Below are positions 34,233-45,100 of a DNA stretch of 64,000 nucleotides, one piece after another. Origin of the DNA: Bacillota bacterium. GTDB taxonomy: Bacteria > Bacillota > Clostridia > Christensenellales > CAG-138. Where the stretch lies: the NCBI GenBank assembly GCA_023435025.1, contig JAEYSE010000093.1:23439-87438 (forward strand), read 5' to 3'. How positions within the stretch are numbered: the first letter of the stretch is position 1; every line of letters begins with the position of its first letter. The notes under the pieces were generated by a model, which saw nothing but the letters and a program-made list of their open reading frames with translations, made no database searches and had not been told where the DNA came from. The position numbers and the translations under genes were made by a program.

Positions 34233-36692
34233 ATGAAAAGGAAGCGCCTGTTTTCCGCCGGAACTTTTAAAAAGCTTTCTGTACGCATCCCGCTGTTGGT
34301 CAGCCTGATGTTCGCGGTGGTCATGCTCGCGCTGCTTTTGGTTGCACGCACAGTGCTGATGAATTCCATGACCAGCTTTACGCAAAAGGACATCGCATCG
34401 CTTGCCACCGCCAACGCAGATATCGCGGCGGAATATTTAGAAACGATGCAGTTCCAGTCCAAGGCCATGGCGACGTTCTTCTCCCAGCTTGAAGGCAACG
34501 CCAGCACCCAGGAAGACAAAGACAAGACCATCCAGTTTGTGCAGGAAGTGCTGTTTAGCGCCCTGGATGACGAACGGATTTATTCCGTGTTTACCGCGTG
34601 GGAGCCCAACAGCTACTTTTACGACACGCCTGGCGGCATATCCTTCCTCGCTTATCGCAACGGCGGCAAAAACTCCATGGATACGCTCAATAATTATAAC
34701 AAATATAAGCTGCAGGACTACTATAGTTCTATCAAAAAGAATCTCAAACCGCACATGACGGAGCCATATATAACCAAGCTTGCTAACGGCGTAGAAGTGC
34801 TGACCATCACCATCAGCAACCCTATACTCGACAGCAGCGGCAATTTTGTGGGCGTGGCCAGCTGCAATATACGGGTGGATACCATCAACGCGCTCTCCTA
34901 CAATACGGGCGGGTATGAGACCTCTTACCAGTACCTCCAGACGGATGAGAAAGCATACATCGCCCATACGAAAGACTCTTCAAAAATAGGTACCATTGAT
35001 ACCTCCGAAGCCGCCGAAGCGGATGCCGTATCCAGCGCGACCCTCGAAGAAGGCGTCAGCTTTGCGAAAGGTCAAAGCGAGCTGACCGGCAACGACGCCT
35101 ATACCGTTTCCGCGCGGTTCTTCATCACGGGAATTGACGAACCGCTAATAAGCGTATTCGTTGTGGAAAAGGCGGAAACGGAGCAAGAACTTCATACCAC
35201 TCTGACCACCGTTACGCTGGGGCTCATTGGCGTGCTGGTCGTGATTGCGCTGATATTGATGCTGGTCATGCGTAAGGCGCTAAGCCCCGTTGGCCAGATT
35301 GTAAAGCTTGCTACGGACGTAAAAAATGGCATACTGGACACGGATATCATCATTCGCTCCAAGGATGAACTGCTGGATCTTTACAACGCCGTCAACGACA
35401 TCCGCTTTACTTCCAAACAACTTGTTGCCGACTCCGTCAGGCTGACCGAAGCTGCGACAGCGGGCAGGCTGAATGAGCGCGCGGACGCCGGGCAGCATGA
35501 AGGCGAATACAAGCGATTGGTGGAAGGCATCAACAGCACACTCGACGCCATTGTGGAGCCGATCGTCGAAGTGATCGAAATGCTCCGTCAGATAGAGCGC
35601 GGCAACCTCTCCACGCGCATCGACAAAGAATACCAAGGCGACTTTGCGGTGGTGCGCGATACCCTGAACGATACCATCGACGCACTCAACCATTATATTT
35701 CAGAAACCAGGCGCGTATTAAGCGCCGCCGCAGAGGGCGACCTCACCAAGTCCATTTCTTCCGAATTCAATGGGGATTTTGACGAGCTGAAAGCCTCGGT
35801 CAACGCCATTGTGGATACGCTCAACAGCACGTTTTACAGCATCGGCGCGGCGGCTGAACAGGTGGCTTCCGGCACGCGCCAGGTGGCGGACGGCAGCCAA
35901 AGCATTTCCCAGGGCGCTACGGAACAGGCAAGCGCAATTGAGGAACTAACGGCAACCATTACCGAAATCGCCGCCCAGACCAAGGAGAACGCAAAGAGCG
36001 CAAATATCGCAAACGAGCTTTCCATTGCCGCAAAGGAAGAAGCAGCCAGGGGCACCGGGCATATGCAGAACCTGCAGCGAGCGATGGAGGAAATCAATGA
36101 AGGTTCTGTGAATATCAAGAAGATCATCAAGGTGATCGACGAGATTGCTTTCCAGACCAACATACTGGCACTCAACGCAGCGGTGGAAGCAGCCCGCGCA
36201 GGCCAGCACGGCCGAGGTTTCGCCGTGGTGGCGGAGGAAGTCAGAAATCTCGCCGGCCGCAGCGCGCAGGCCGCGAAGGAAACCACTGAGCTCATTCAGG
36301 GTTCTATTAAGAAGGCCGAGGCAGGCACCAAAATTGCGAACAGCACGGCAGCATCGCTTGCGAACATTGTAACGAGTGTGGATAAGACCGTGGAGCTGGT
36401 GGGTCAGATCGCCGTGGCCTCAAACGAACAGGCGACGGGTATTGCTCATGTAAATCGCGGTGTAGATCAGCTCTCCGACGTGGTGCAGACCAACTCCGCC
36501 ACCGCAGAGCAAAGCGCGGCCACTACAGAGGAGCTTTCAGGTCAGGCAATCATGCTTAAAAGCATGGTCGCGCAGGTAAAACTCAAGGACAGCGCTATAG
36601 AAGGTGAGCCGGCACCGGCGCAAAGCACACCGAAAGCAAATCCCCCCACCCCCCTGCAGGAATTTGAAGACGAGGAGTTCGGCAAATATTAA
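34233..36692 (+). CDS. Methyl-accepting chemotaxis protein 2 (dCache, HAMP, MA)
   Basis: An 819-residue paralogue of the previous receptor. Helix 1 is [19 protein letters not shown], then a dCache-like sensor clearly different from receptor 1. Helix 2 is [18 protein letters not shown], followed by HAMP, HAMP-like unit and a signalling domain that is nearly identical to receptor 1 over about 250 residues, including the tip [20 protein letters not shown]. The tail ends EEFGKY, close to the DFGKY of receptor 1. GAAAGGAGATC precedes ATG 34233. Confidence 0.93.
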   Translation: MKRKRLFSAGTFKKLSVRIPLLVSLMFAVVMLALLLVARTVLMNSMTSFTQKDIASLATANADIAAEYLETMQFQSKAMATFFSQLEGNASTQEDKDKTIQFVQEVLFSALDDERIYSVFTAWEPNSYFYDTPGGISFLAYRNGGKNSMDTLNNYNKYKLQDYYSSIKKNLKPHMTEPYITKLANGVEVLTITISNPILDSSGNFVGVASCNIRVDTINALSYNTGGYETSYQYLQTDEKAYIAHTKDSSKIGTIDTSEAAEADAVSSATLEEGVSFAKGQSELTGNDAYTVSARFFITGIDEPLISVFVVEKAETEQELHTTLTTVTLGLIGVLVVIALILMLVMRKALSPVGQIVKLATDVKNGILDTDIIIRSKDELLDLYNAVNDIRFTSKQLVADSVRLTEAATAGRLNERADAGQHEGEYKRLVEGINSTLDAIVEPIVEVIEMLRQIERGNLSTRIDKEYQGDFAVVRDTLNDTIDALNHYISETRRVLSAAAEGDLTKSISSEFNGDFDELKASVNAIVDTLNSTFYSIGAAAEQVASGTRQVADGSQSISQGATEQASAIEELTATITEIAAQTKENAKSANIANELSIAAKEEAARGTGHMQNLQRAMEEINEGSVNIKKIIKVIDEIAFQTNILALNAAVEAARAGQHGRGFAVVAEEVRNLAGRSAQAAKETTELIQGSIKKAEAGTKIANSTAASLANIVTSVDKTVELVGQIAVASNEQATGIAHVNRGVDQLSDVVQTNSATAEQSAATTEELSGQAIMLKSMVAQVKLKDSAIEGEPAPAQSTPKANPPTPLQEFEDEEFGKY

Positions 36693-36704
36693 TCCAAAAA
36701 ACAT

Positions 36705-36736
36705 AAACGCCCTGCGGATCTCCGCAGGGCGTTTCG
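36705..36736 (+). terminator. Intrinsic terminator of chemoreceptor gene 2
   Basis: AAACGCCCTGCGGA-TC-TCCGCAGGGCGTTT, a 14-bp perfect stem; functional on either strand, serving the opposing gene as well. Confidence 0.85.
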
Positions 36737-36750
36737 TAAGCAGAAAAAAT

Positions 36751-37251
36751 TCAAACCGCCATCAATAAAATTGGCCAGCTCTTGGTATGGGTGCGAAGAA
36801 AATTCTCCATCGTATCGATATGTCTTTCATTGCCGAGTATTGCGTTGAAAAAGCGGAGCTGCCCCGCACCCGCATCCGCAAAAGCAACATAGTGTAAGCC
36901 CGTTCTGTGGCGGTATAGCAGTATGCCTGCGCGCACGCCATGCTTTGTAAGGCGGAGCGCTTTCTTTCTGCCAATTACATATGTGAGAGAAGGAAACTCC
37001 TGACGCTCTAAAAAGCGGTACAGCCGGAAAGGGCCGGTGCCCAGCATACCTTGGCCTATCCCGCCGCCACTCAATGCAGCATGAATATAAGGCCAGTGCG
37101 TATCCCGCCCCATGGCGTGTAAAAAATTAAACGCGGCAATCCAACCGCACCCACTTTCTTTTGAGGTGCGCAAGCCATAGGGCACATCTTCCAGTTTATA
37201 CTGGTTGATGATATATCCATCCTCGGAAAAGGCCTCGCGTGTGATATCCAT
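36751..37251 (-). CDS. Unknown 166-aa protein with peptidase-like Cys/His motifs
   Basis: A soluble protein. SGCGWIAAFNFLHAMG (about residues 33-48) resembles the Cys-helix motif of papain-like or C39-like cysteine peptidases, and GLHYVAFADAGAGQLRFFNA (about 118-137) resembles the His and following Asn/Asp region. No signal peptide. I infer a cysteine-peptidase-like fold but the substrate is unknown. ATG 37251 follows GCGAGGTT. It is downstream of pyrG on the same strand, after two hairpins. Confidence 0.55.
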   Translation of the reverse strand: MDITREAFSEDGYIINQYKLEDVPYGLRTSKESGCGWIAAFNFLHAMGRDTHWPYIHAALSGGGIGQGMLGTGPFRLYRFLERQEFPSLTYVIGRKKALRLTKHGVRAGILLYRHRTGLHYVAFADAGAGQLRFFNAILGNERHIDTMENFLRTHTKSWPILLMAV

Positions 37252-37340
37252 TGTGTAACCTCGCATGCTCTCTATAAAAGAGTACCTGCTATATATATCG
37301 GTTTAATCAGGCAGCCGCTAACACCTTTGGCGTATCTCCG

Positions 37341-37373
37341 GAAAAGAAAAGGACGGGTTCTTGCCCGTCCTTC
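37341..37373 (-). terminator. Terminator downstream of pyrG
   Basis: Minus strand GGACGGG-CAAGAA-CCCGTCC followed by TTTTCTTTTCC. A second smaller stem lies directly after the pyrG stop. Confidence 0.75.
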
Positions 37374-37451
37374 TGTATATCGGCAAAGGGATACGTTGAG
37401 GGCACTGCCCTCAAACACCGTTTAGGTCCGTACGCCTTAAGAACCAATCCC

Positions 37452-37472
37452 AAACGCCCTAAAAGGGCGTTT
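37452..37472 (-). terminator. Short hairpin directly after pyrG
   Basis: AAACGCCC-TTTTA-GGGCGTTT on the minus strand, four bases after the pyrG stop codon. The U-tract is only three bases, so it may work together with the stronger stem about 100 bases later. Confidence 0.55.
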
Positions 37473-37475
37473 ACA

Positions 37476-39113
<1,638 letters not shown>

Positions 39114-39184
39114 CTATGCATTATACTTTTTTCGGCTGTAGAAATAAGCGTCTTTTTCCTTATTCTAGCCGTGGTTGCCGTAAT

Positions 39185-39224
39185 ATAAAAAAATAAAAAA
39201 CGCCCCCATGATCAGGAGGCGTTT
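39185..39224 (-). terminator. Terminator of the padR-DUF1700-DUF4097 operon
   Basis: Minus strand AAAACGCCTCC / GGGGGCGTTTT (one U-G) with a 7-base loop, followed by TTATTTTTTTAT. Lies about 85 bases after the DUF4097 stop. Confidence 0.8.
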
Positions 39225-39308
39225 TAGGCGTTTCTTTCGAGCCCTTATTAGTATAGCATCACAAGAGATGCCCCGCAAGATTTTTTTCGCGCTGTTTGTT
39301 TCTTATAA

Positions 39309-40349
39309 CTACTCTGCCTGAGAAAGCAAAATATCCCCCGATGTAGTTCTGATGGAAAGCGTAGCGCTTGGATTTTCTCCGATCTTCCCTGAAGCCCGCT
39401 TGTTGTCCTGTATGAAAAACAGCGGCAGCGTGCTGTTGATATTACCGGAGGTAACGCCAAGTTCCAGGTTGACAGCCGCTTCCTTTGCAAGCTCAACAGA
39501 TATACGGCCGGAGGTCACACGCAAGTTAAGATCGCCCTGAGGCAATGCGCTCCCAATTCTGACATCCCCGGATTGCGTGGAAATCTCACCGTGGCCGGTA
39601 AACTGCTCCAGCGTAATATTTCCCGATGTTGTTGAAATATTTTGTCCACCGCCCGTAAGGCTCTCGATACGAATGTTGCCGGATGAGCTTCCGATTGAGC
39701 CTGTTCCTTCCAAGGCTTCGAGCGTCGTATCGCCGGATGTAATCTCCATTGTGTAGCGCCCACTCTTAAGATGAGACAGCCTTATGTTGCCTGAGGATAC
39801 GCCAAGGCTGAGGTCTTCCGTTTGGATATTGCCGCCGCGCAAGTCCCCGGAGCTTAGGTGCATCTTCATCGTTTTGAGGGTGAGTCCATCCGGCAGGGTG
39901 ATGTTGCCGGATGCGGTCGTGAGCTTGAGCGCTTCGCTGTACCGTTCCGGCAGGTATACTTCCAGCTTTTTGAAGCCGTTAAGTGTCCAGAGCGAGAAAA
40001 AATCAACCCGGGGCTGGCTTCTCACCAAGACGCGTCCGTTGTCAGAAGAAGAAATAAAGCGTTCATCCGACCGAAGCTCCCGGTTTGCAAGCAGCTTCAC
40101 CTGCAGCTCTTCCTCTTGTGTCAAAATTACGGAGATATCCATGCTGGAAAAATCGAATTCCAGTTCATCGATTGCATCGAGCGAAAAGCTTTCTTCCTGC
40201 ACAGTGCGAATATCCCCCCAGAAGTCTGTATTCCATGCGTTTTTTCCGCTGACAGCCCTACTTATCAGCATGGCAAGCGCGCTGAGCAAAAATATCGCGA
40301 CTGCTCCCCAGATGATAATCCTGATGATAATACTGTTCCGGTTACTCAT
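39309..40349 (-). CDS. DUF4097-family membrane-anchored beta-repeat protein
   Basis: A 346-residue protein with one N-terminal membrane helix (IIWGAVAIFLLSALAMLIS) and a long external beta-rich part. From residue about 170 there are repeated units with the core SSGNI / TSGNI / SGDT (for example LTTASGNITLPDG, GSIGSSSGNIRIES, ISTTSGNITLEQF, VTSGNINSTLP), the DUF4097 pattern of a beta-helix. It overlaps the DUF1700 gene by eight bases. With PadR and DUF1700 it forms a common Firmicutes envelope-stress-like module of unknown mechanism. Confidence 0.85.
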   Translation of the reverse strand: MSNRNSIIIRIIIWGAVAIFLLSALAMLISRAVSGKNAWNTDFWGDIRTVQEESFSLDAIDELEFDFSSMDISVILTQEEELQVKLLANRELRSDERFISSSDNGRVLVRSQPRVDFFSLWTLNGFKKLEVYLPERYSEALKLTTASGNITLPDGLTLKTMKMHLSSGDLRGGNIQTEDLSLGVSSGNIRLSHLKSGRYTMEITSGDTTLEALEGTGSIGSSSGNIRIESLTGGGQNISTTSGNITLEQFTGHGEISTQSGDVRIGSALPQGDLNLRVTSGRISVELAKEAAVNLELGVTSGNINSTLPLFFIQDNKRASGKIGENPSATLSIRTTSGDILLSQAE

Positions 40350-41013
40350 GACGGTCCTCCCGAAGCCGGAACACCAGCTTGATGATTGCTTCCACCGCCG
40401 CGGCGACAAGGAAAATAATCCAGGCGAACGGCCATGTCCGGGGGATCAGGAACCCGATCAGGAAGAAAAGGATGACCGTCACCAGCCACAGGATGGAGGA
40501 AATGGACTTGCGAAGCTCCTCGTTCCTGCTGGAAACGGACTTCCATTGTTTGAACTCTTCCACCAGCGTATCATCCGCCTTTACATACTTGGGGCGGGAC
40601 AAAAAGTGGTACACAAGCATGCAGCTGGCCGTTACGATAAATACGATCATGATCACCGTCATCACAACCGGGTTCAGGTGGAGCGCCGCAACGCCCAGTA
40701 TGAGGATAAGCACCCCCAGCATAATGAGCGCCAGCGCGGTTGTGACAACCATTGCCGTCTTTTTTCTTTGGCGTTGTACTTCAGAGTGATCCATAACATC
40801 CGTCTCCTTTAATCCGCGAATCAGTTCGTCCACATCCCCGATGCCGCTGACAACATTTTTGAGCGCTTCCTCTTCCGGCATGCCGTGCGCGATCAGATCG
40901 TTGTACTTTTCGTTAAGGTTGCCCAAGAGTTCTTCCTTAAGCTCCATTGCCCTGCGGGTCTTTGGCGCATTCGCAAAGAGCCGCTCTACCGTTACCTCTA
41001 ATTTTTCGTTCAT
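40342..41013 (-). CDS. DUF1700 / permease-prefix-like membrane protein
   Basis: A 223-residue protein. The first 70 residues are a helical head (KTRRAMELKEELLGNLNEKY, GMPEEEALKNVVSGIGDVDEL) shared by DUF1700-type proteins. Four membrane helices follow in two pairs. It lies between padR and the DUF4097 gene and overlaps the latter. In many Firmicutes such a protein is co-encoded with PadR; its role is thought to be at the membrane but is not established. Confidence 0.85.
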   Translation of the reverse strand: MNEKLEVTVERLFANAPKTRRAMELKEELLGNLNEKYNDLIAHGMPEEEALKNVVSGIGDVDELIRGLKETDVMDHSEVQRQRKKTAMVVTTALALIMLGVLILILGVAALHLNPVVMTVIMIVFIVTASCMLVYHFLSRPKYVKADDTLVEEFKQWKSVSSRNEELRKSISSILWLVTVILFFLIGFLIPRTWPFAWIIFLVAAAVEAIIKLVFRLREDRHE

Positions 41014-41025
41014 GGTTTGCTCCCC

Positions 41026-41346
41026 CTACAGCAAGCTGTCAATTAACGTCTTGGCTTCTTGCCAATCCGCTTTGTTCTTTTCATACGCCGCTCTCCCCGA
41101 AGGCGTAATGGAGTAATACCTGCGACGCGCACCCGTCGTTTCATCCCCCCAGTAGGAGTATATGAGCCCGGCAGCCTCCAGCCGCCTGAAGGCAGAGTAC
41201 AGCGTAGCCTCCTTGGCTTCATAAGCGCCGCCGGTCTTTTCCTGTATGGCCTTATTGATCTCATACCCATAGCTGTCCTTGCTAAGAAGCTGAGCGAGTA
41301 TGATAGTATCCGTATGGCCGCGTATCAGATCCGCCGTAATAGACAA
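41026..41346 (-). CDS. PadR-family transcriptional regulator
   Basis: A 106-residue winged-helix repressor: LRGHTDTIILAQL-type head (here LIRGHTDTIILAQLLSKDSYGYEI), TLYSAFRRLEAAGLIYSYWG as recognition helix and wing, and RRRYYSITPSGRAAYEKNK. PadR proteins usually repress their own operon. It starts with TTG 41346, after GGAAGGGGG at about 10 bases. First gene of the operon, with a good promoter and dyad upstream. Confidence 0.93.
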   Translation of the reverse strand: MSITADLIRGHTDTIILAQLLSKDSYGYEINKAIQEKTGGAYEAKEATLYSAFRRLEAAGLIYSYWGDETTGARRRYYSITPSGRAAYEKNKADWQEAKTLIDSLL

Positions 41347-41383
41347 CCCGATGCCCCCTTCCTGTTTTTTCCTAACGTGTTAT

Positions 41384-41417
41384 ATCATATTATGCAATAC
41401 CTCGCCTGTCAAGGTAT
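41384..41417 (-). promoter_or_regulatory. Promoter and dyad operator of the padR operon
   Basis: Minus strand TTGACA (41407-41412), 17-base spacer, TATGAT (41384-41389). ATACCT (41397-41402) and AGGTAT (41412-41417) form a dyad with a 9-base gap that overlaps the -35 and spacer, where PadR could bind. Confidence 0.65.
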
Positions 41418-41520
41418 ATTAAAAAATAAAATATCTCGAATATGAAAAAAACGTCTTGTCCGTTTCCATTTTTGCGTAATTGCTTTATACTGTAACCATA
41501 TAAGCAAAGGGGGCTACCGC

Positions 41521-42903
41521 ATGTCGCTCAAGGATATGCCCTGCCAGGAAGGATGCCTGACTCTGTTCAGCGCGCTCAACCGTTTTACGGTGCTCCGGGA
41601 TTCATTGCAGGAGCAGCCGTTTGCCTGCCTCGCCTCGATGCTCTCGCATCTGTTGCAGAATGATCCGCTTGCCGCAGCAAAGGACTATCATGCACTTTGC
41701 GCCGCGCTGCTGAGCGGCAGGTACCGCCGTGTAAGTGGGGATCTGTTCCGGGACTTTTTAATTTGGGTGCTGACCGAACGTGAAAATCCGTTTTCCGCCG
41801 CCGCCGCGCGCGGCGTGTGGGACGAGCCCCTCTCTACCGCAATGCGTGCGGATCTTAAGCGAATGGACGTGCTCTTTTCGCTCAACAGCGTCATTGCCAA
41901 ACGGTGGATCGGCGAAAAAGCGCGCGATCAGCGCAACGCCCGCCGCACGCCACAAAAGGATAATATCAGCGTGCTTTCTTCCGCCGTATGGGGGGGGACG
42001 ACCAACCGGCCTCTGCCCCAGACTACGCCTGCCGCGGTCCCTGCCTCTGTGCCCGAGCCTCTCCCGCTGCCCATAGACGAAAACGACTTCATCAGCTGGC
42101 GTTACCAGACGGAAGAGCAAAAGGACCCCTACGCTGCAGACGCATCTTTGGAGGAGCTCTACGTAAGGCTTGATAATTCGTCGGACCGCGGGCTGCTGCT
42201 GGATGACCTCTGGAATTACGCCGCAACCTGCGGGTATGGCGTGTTTACACGCTACCGGCTTTTCCTGGTGGATGAAGACGGCACGCTTTCGGGTCTTAGC
42301 CCTCACTCCCTACCCGAAGAGGACGCGTTTACGTTCTACCAGGCCCAGCGTGAGCAGGCCATGCACAACGCCATCCGCTTTATGCGCGGAGAAAAGGCGC
42401 AGAACTTTTTGCTGACGGGCGGTGCCGGCGCGGGCAAGACCACACAGATATTTTCGCTTGCGCGGGAGCTGCCCGAGCTCCGGTTGGTTTACTGCCCGCC
42501 AGGGCATTTGCCCGGTTTGACGCGCGCGCTGCCGCAGCTTTTAAAGCAGCCGTTAAAGTTCCTGCTATTCCTGGATGAATTCGATTCGCAGGACCCTGCG
42601 TGGCCCCGGCTCCGCGCGGCACTTTCCCTGACGCTTTTGACAGAAACCAACCTGCTCTTCTGCGCTGCGGCAAGAAAGGCGGAGGACGCGTTCTTCCCGC
42701 TTCGCATCAGCCTCCCGCCCCCGCAACTGAAGGAATTTATAGAACTTGTTCAGTTCACTTTGCTGCGGGAGGGCAAGGACGTGGATGTGGACAGCATCCA
42801 GAACGCCTGCATCGATTATGCGGCCGCTGCCGGGGTAAACGGCGGTTCCCCGCTTTCCTTCCGCTCCGCCGCTGCAATTGCACAGGAATTGCTGGGAAGG
42901 TAG
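41521..42903 (+). CDS. DUF815-like P-loop ATPase
   Basis: A 460-residue AAA-type protein. Residues 1-280 are an all-helical head with no known motif. From about 295: FLLTGGAGAGKTTQ (Walker A), LLKQPLKFLLFLDEFDSQD (Walker B, DE), and a late LSFRSAAAIAQELLG helix. This matches the DUF815 layout, where a short P-loop domain follows a variable head. Cellular role unknown. The next two genes are co-oriented membrane paralogues. RBS AAAGGGGG precedes ATG 41521. Confidence 0.75.
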   Translation: MSLKDMPCQEGCLTLFSALNRFTVLRDSLQEQPFACLASMLSHLLQNDPLAAAKDYHALCAALLSGRYRRVSGDLFRDFLIWVLTERENPFSAAAARGVWDEPLSTAMRADLKRMDVLFSLNSVIAKRWIGEKARDQRNARRTPQKDNISVLSSAVWGGTTNRPLPQTTPAAVPASVPEPLPLPIDENDFISWRYQTEEQKDPYAADASLEELYVRLDNSSDRGLLLDDLWNYAATCGYGVFTRYRLFLVDEDGTLSGLSPHSLPEEDAFTFYQAQREQAMHNAIRFMRGEKAQNFLLTGGAGAGKTTQIFSLARELPELRLVYCPPGHLPGLTRALPQLLKQPLKFLLFLDEFDSQDPAWPRLRAALSLTLLTETNLLFCAAARKAEDAFFPLRISLPPPQLKEFIELVQFTLLREGKDVDVDSIQNACIDYAAAAGVNGGSPLSFRSAAAIAQELLGR

Positions 42904-42972
42904 GCCATAGATACTGCGTGGCCCGCATACCATATGAGTTGATGGTATTATTTATTGAAGAGAGGTATCGCT

Positions 42973-44004
42973 ATGGATTCCATGACGCCGTATCCGCCAT
43001 TGGTCCGCGCCCCACTTCGCATGCGCGGGATATTCGGTATTGCCTGGCAGCTCTACAAGCGAGGCTTTTGGCAGTTGTTTTTGGTATCCCTCTTATTGGT
43101 TGGCCTGCCTGTACTGCTGGTAATGCTGCCGTATTTCTCCATGATAAATATGGTGTTACCTGATATCCAAAGCGAATTTGCCCAGTTCGGCCAGTTAAGC
43201 GACTTCTCTACGGGAGCCGGCTTTCAGCAAGTGGGCGCAATGCTGGGTTCCATGCTTCTGGTATGCCTTGTTGGCCTTGTTTGGGGATTTCTGTTCATGC
43301 CCATGTACCAGGGCGCGGTCTATCTGGAGATGGAAGAACGCATGGAAGGGCGCGCCGGTACGCTGGGGCAGATCTTCCGCTACGCCCTGCCCATTGGCCT
43401 CAAGCGGTTTTATACCACATTCCTTGCCCAGTATGTTCTGCAGATGGGGTTTGGTTTGGTAGTCTCCGTTATATACACGTTTGGTGTCTTCGGTATGGTT
43501 TTTTCCGCTATATCATCCTTTCGTGATTTAGAGAACGGAGCTCTGCCCACGCCTTTCCTGATCACGTTTGGTATCGTGATTGCGTTGATATTCCTGCTCG
43601 CCTTGATCTTTTATACGTTTATTGCGCTCATCTACCCTGTTGCGGCGCATGAAAAAAAGTTTGCGTTCGCAGCCATAGGCCGCACGTTCAAACTGACCAT
43701 CCGGCACTTCTGGCGCATATTGGGCGCTACGCTGCTCTGTTCGCTTGTTGTCGGCCTGCTTTCATGGATCTTGTGCTTGCCCGCGCTGCTTTTGTGGCAG
43801 AATGTTGAGGCGATGTTTGTCCTCCTTGTGGTTCTGTCCGCCGTTGGATCGGCTTTTACCGCCCCTTACGCCGCCGCGTTCCGCACCGCGCTGTACGTAG
43901 ATATCGCGGCACGCGTGGATGGGCCGGAATACTCCGTGATCGACCCGGACACCGTGCCTGACCCCGATCCGGATGAATTGCGCGACGGGCCGCGAACGCT
44001 CTAA
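42973..44004 (+). CDS. Polytopic membrane protein, tandem paralogue 1
   Basis: A 343-residue protein with about six membrane spans in an arrangement like the membrane domain of glycerophosphodiester phosphodiesterase-type proteins. Conserved with its neighbour: N-terminal APLRMRGIFGIAWQLYKRGFW, YQGAVYLEMEERMEGRAGT, LIYPVAAHEKKFAF, and the acidic tail VIDPDTVPDPDPDELRDGP. No catalytic motif seen. ATG 42973 follows AGAGGT; an ATG at 42955 has no site. Function unknown. Confidence 0.75.
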   Translation: MDSMTPYPPLVRAPLRMRGIFGIAWQLYKRGFWQLFLVSLLLVGLPVLLVMLPYFSMINMVLPDIQSEFAQFGQLSDFSTGAGFQQVGAMLGSMLLVCLVGLVWGFLFMPMYQGAVYLEMEERMEGRAGTLGQIFRYALPIGLKRFYTTFLAQYVLQMGFGLVVSVIYTFGVFGMVFSAISSFRDLENGALPTPFLITFGIVIALIFLLALIFYTFIALIYPVAAHEKKFAFAAIGRTFKLTIRHFWRILGATLLCSLVVGLLSWILCLPALLLWQNVEAMFVLLVVLSAVGSAFTAPYAAAFRTALYVDIAARVDGPEYSVIDPDTVPDPDPDELRDGPRTL

Positions 44005-44019
44005 ACGGAGGTGCAAGCT

Positions 44020-45060
44020 ATGGATATGATGACCCCTTATCCCCCCCTTGCCCGCGCGCCGCTGCGCATGCGTGGGATATTCGGCATCGCCTGGCAGCTC
44101 TACAAACGCGGCTTTTGGCAGATGTTTTTAGTGTCTCTCTTGTTGGTCAGCCTGCCCTCGCTGCTGATAACGCTCCCGCAGTTTGCCGAGTTGGGCCGTA
44201 TGGGGTTTTGGTCGAACATGCAAACTGACTTTTCCCAGTTCGGCAGGTTAAGCAGTATTTCCACGGACCCCGGATTAGCGGATATCAGCTCGGTGCTGGG
44301 CTCCACTCTGCTGGCCTCGATTCTTTCCCTTGTGAGTCGTTTCCTGCTTACGCCCATGTACCAAGGCGCAGTGTTTCTGGAAATGGAGGAACGCATGGAA
44401 GGACGCGCAGGCACGCTGGGCCAACTTTTCCGGTATGCGCTGCCCATCGGTCTTAAGCGTTTCTACACCACGTTCCTCTCGCATTTTGTGCTGAATTTGG
44501 GAATTGGCATCATCGTCTCCTTGATGTATCTCTTCTTCTTCATTTTCGGTACGCTGGGTTCCCTCTCCTCCTCTATTCGCTATTTTGCATCCGGAACAAT
44601 GCCCCCGACTTTCTTCATTACCATCGGCGTTACTATACTGCTGATCGTTTTGATTACCATCATATTAAACACGTTCCTGATACTCATCTACCCAGTCGCG
44701 GCACATGAAAAGAAGTTTGCTTTTTCTGCCGTAGGCCGCGCGTTCAAGCTGACCGTCAAGCGCTTTTGGCGCGTTGTAGGCGCAACGCTGCTGCTTTCTC
44801 TTGTAGCAAGCGTGATTTCAGGCATTTTGTGTTTGCCCGCGCTGCTTTTGTGGCAGAATATTGAGGCGGCGTTCATTCTCCTGGCCGTGTTGATCGCTTT
44901 TGCAGGGGCTCTTGTTACGCCCTACTCCGCCGCATTCCAGACCGCACTGTATGTGGATACCGCGGCGCGCGTGGATGGGCCCGAAATTTCCGTGATCGAT
45001 CCGGACTCCGTGCCCGACCCGGACCCGGATGAACTGCGCGACGGGCCGCGCACGCTGTAA
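44020..45060 (+). CDS. Polytopic membrane protein, tandem paralogue 2
   Basis: A 346-residue copy of the previous gene, starting 15 bases after it (GGAGGTGCAAGCT before ATG 44020). Head, YQGAVFLEMEERMEGRAGT, LIYPVAAHEKKFAF and the tail VIDPDSVPDPDPDELRDGP are nearly identical; the loop after helix 2 and the middle helices differ. The pair arose by tandem duplication and diverged. A heteromeric complex is plausible but unproven. Confidence 0.75.
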   Translation: MDMMTPYPPLARAPLRMRGIFGIAWQLYKRGFWQMFLVSLLLVSLPSLLITLPQFAELGRMGFWSNMQTDFSQFGRLSSISTDPGLADISSVLGSTLLASILSLVSRFLLTPMYQGAVFLEMEERMEGRAGTLGQLFRYALPIGLKRFYTTFLSHFVLNLGIGIIVSLMYLFFFIFGTLGSLSSSIRYFASGTMPPTFFITIGVTILLIVLITIILNTFLILIYPVAAHEKKFAFSAVGRAFKLTVKRFWRVVGATLLLSLVASVISGILCLPALLLWQNIEAAFILLAVLIAFAGALVTPYSAAFQTALYVDTAARVDGPEISVIDPDSVPDPDPDELRDGPRTL

Positions 45061-45100
45061 GCCCAACAACTATATCCTATTCTATCCAAGGAGGACTCAT

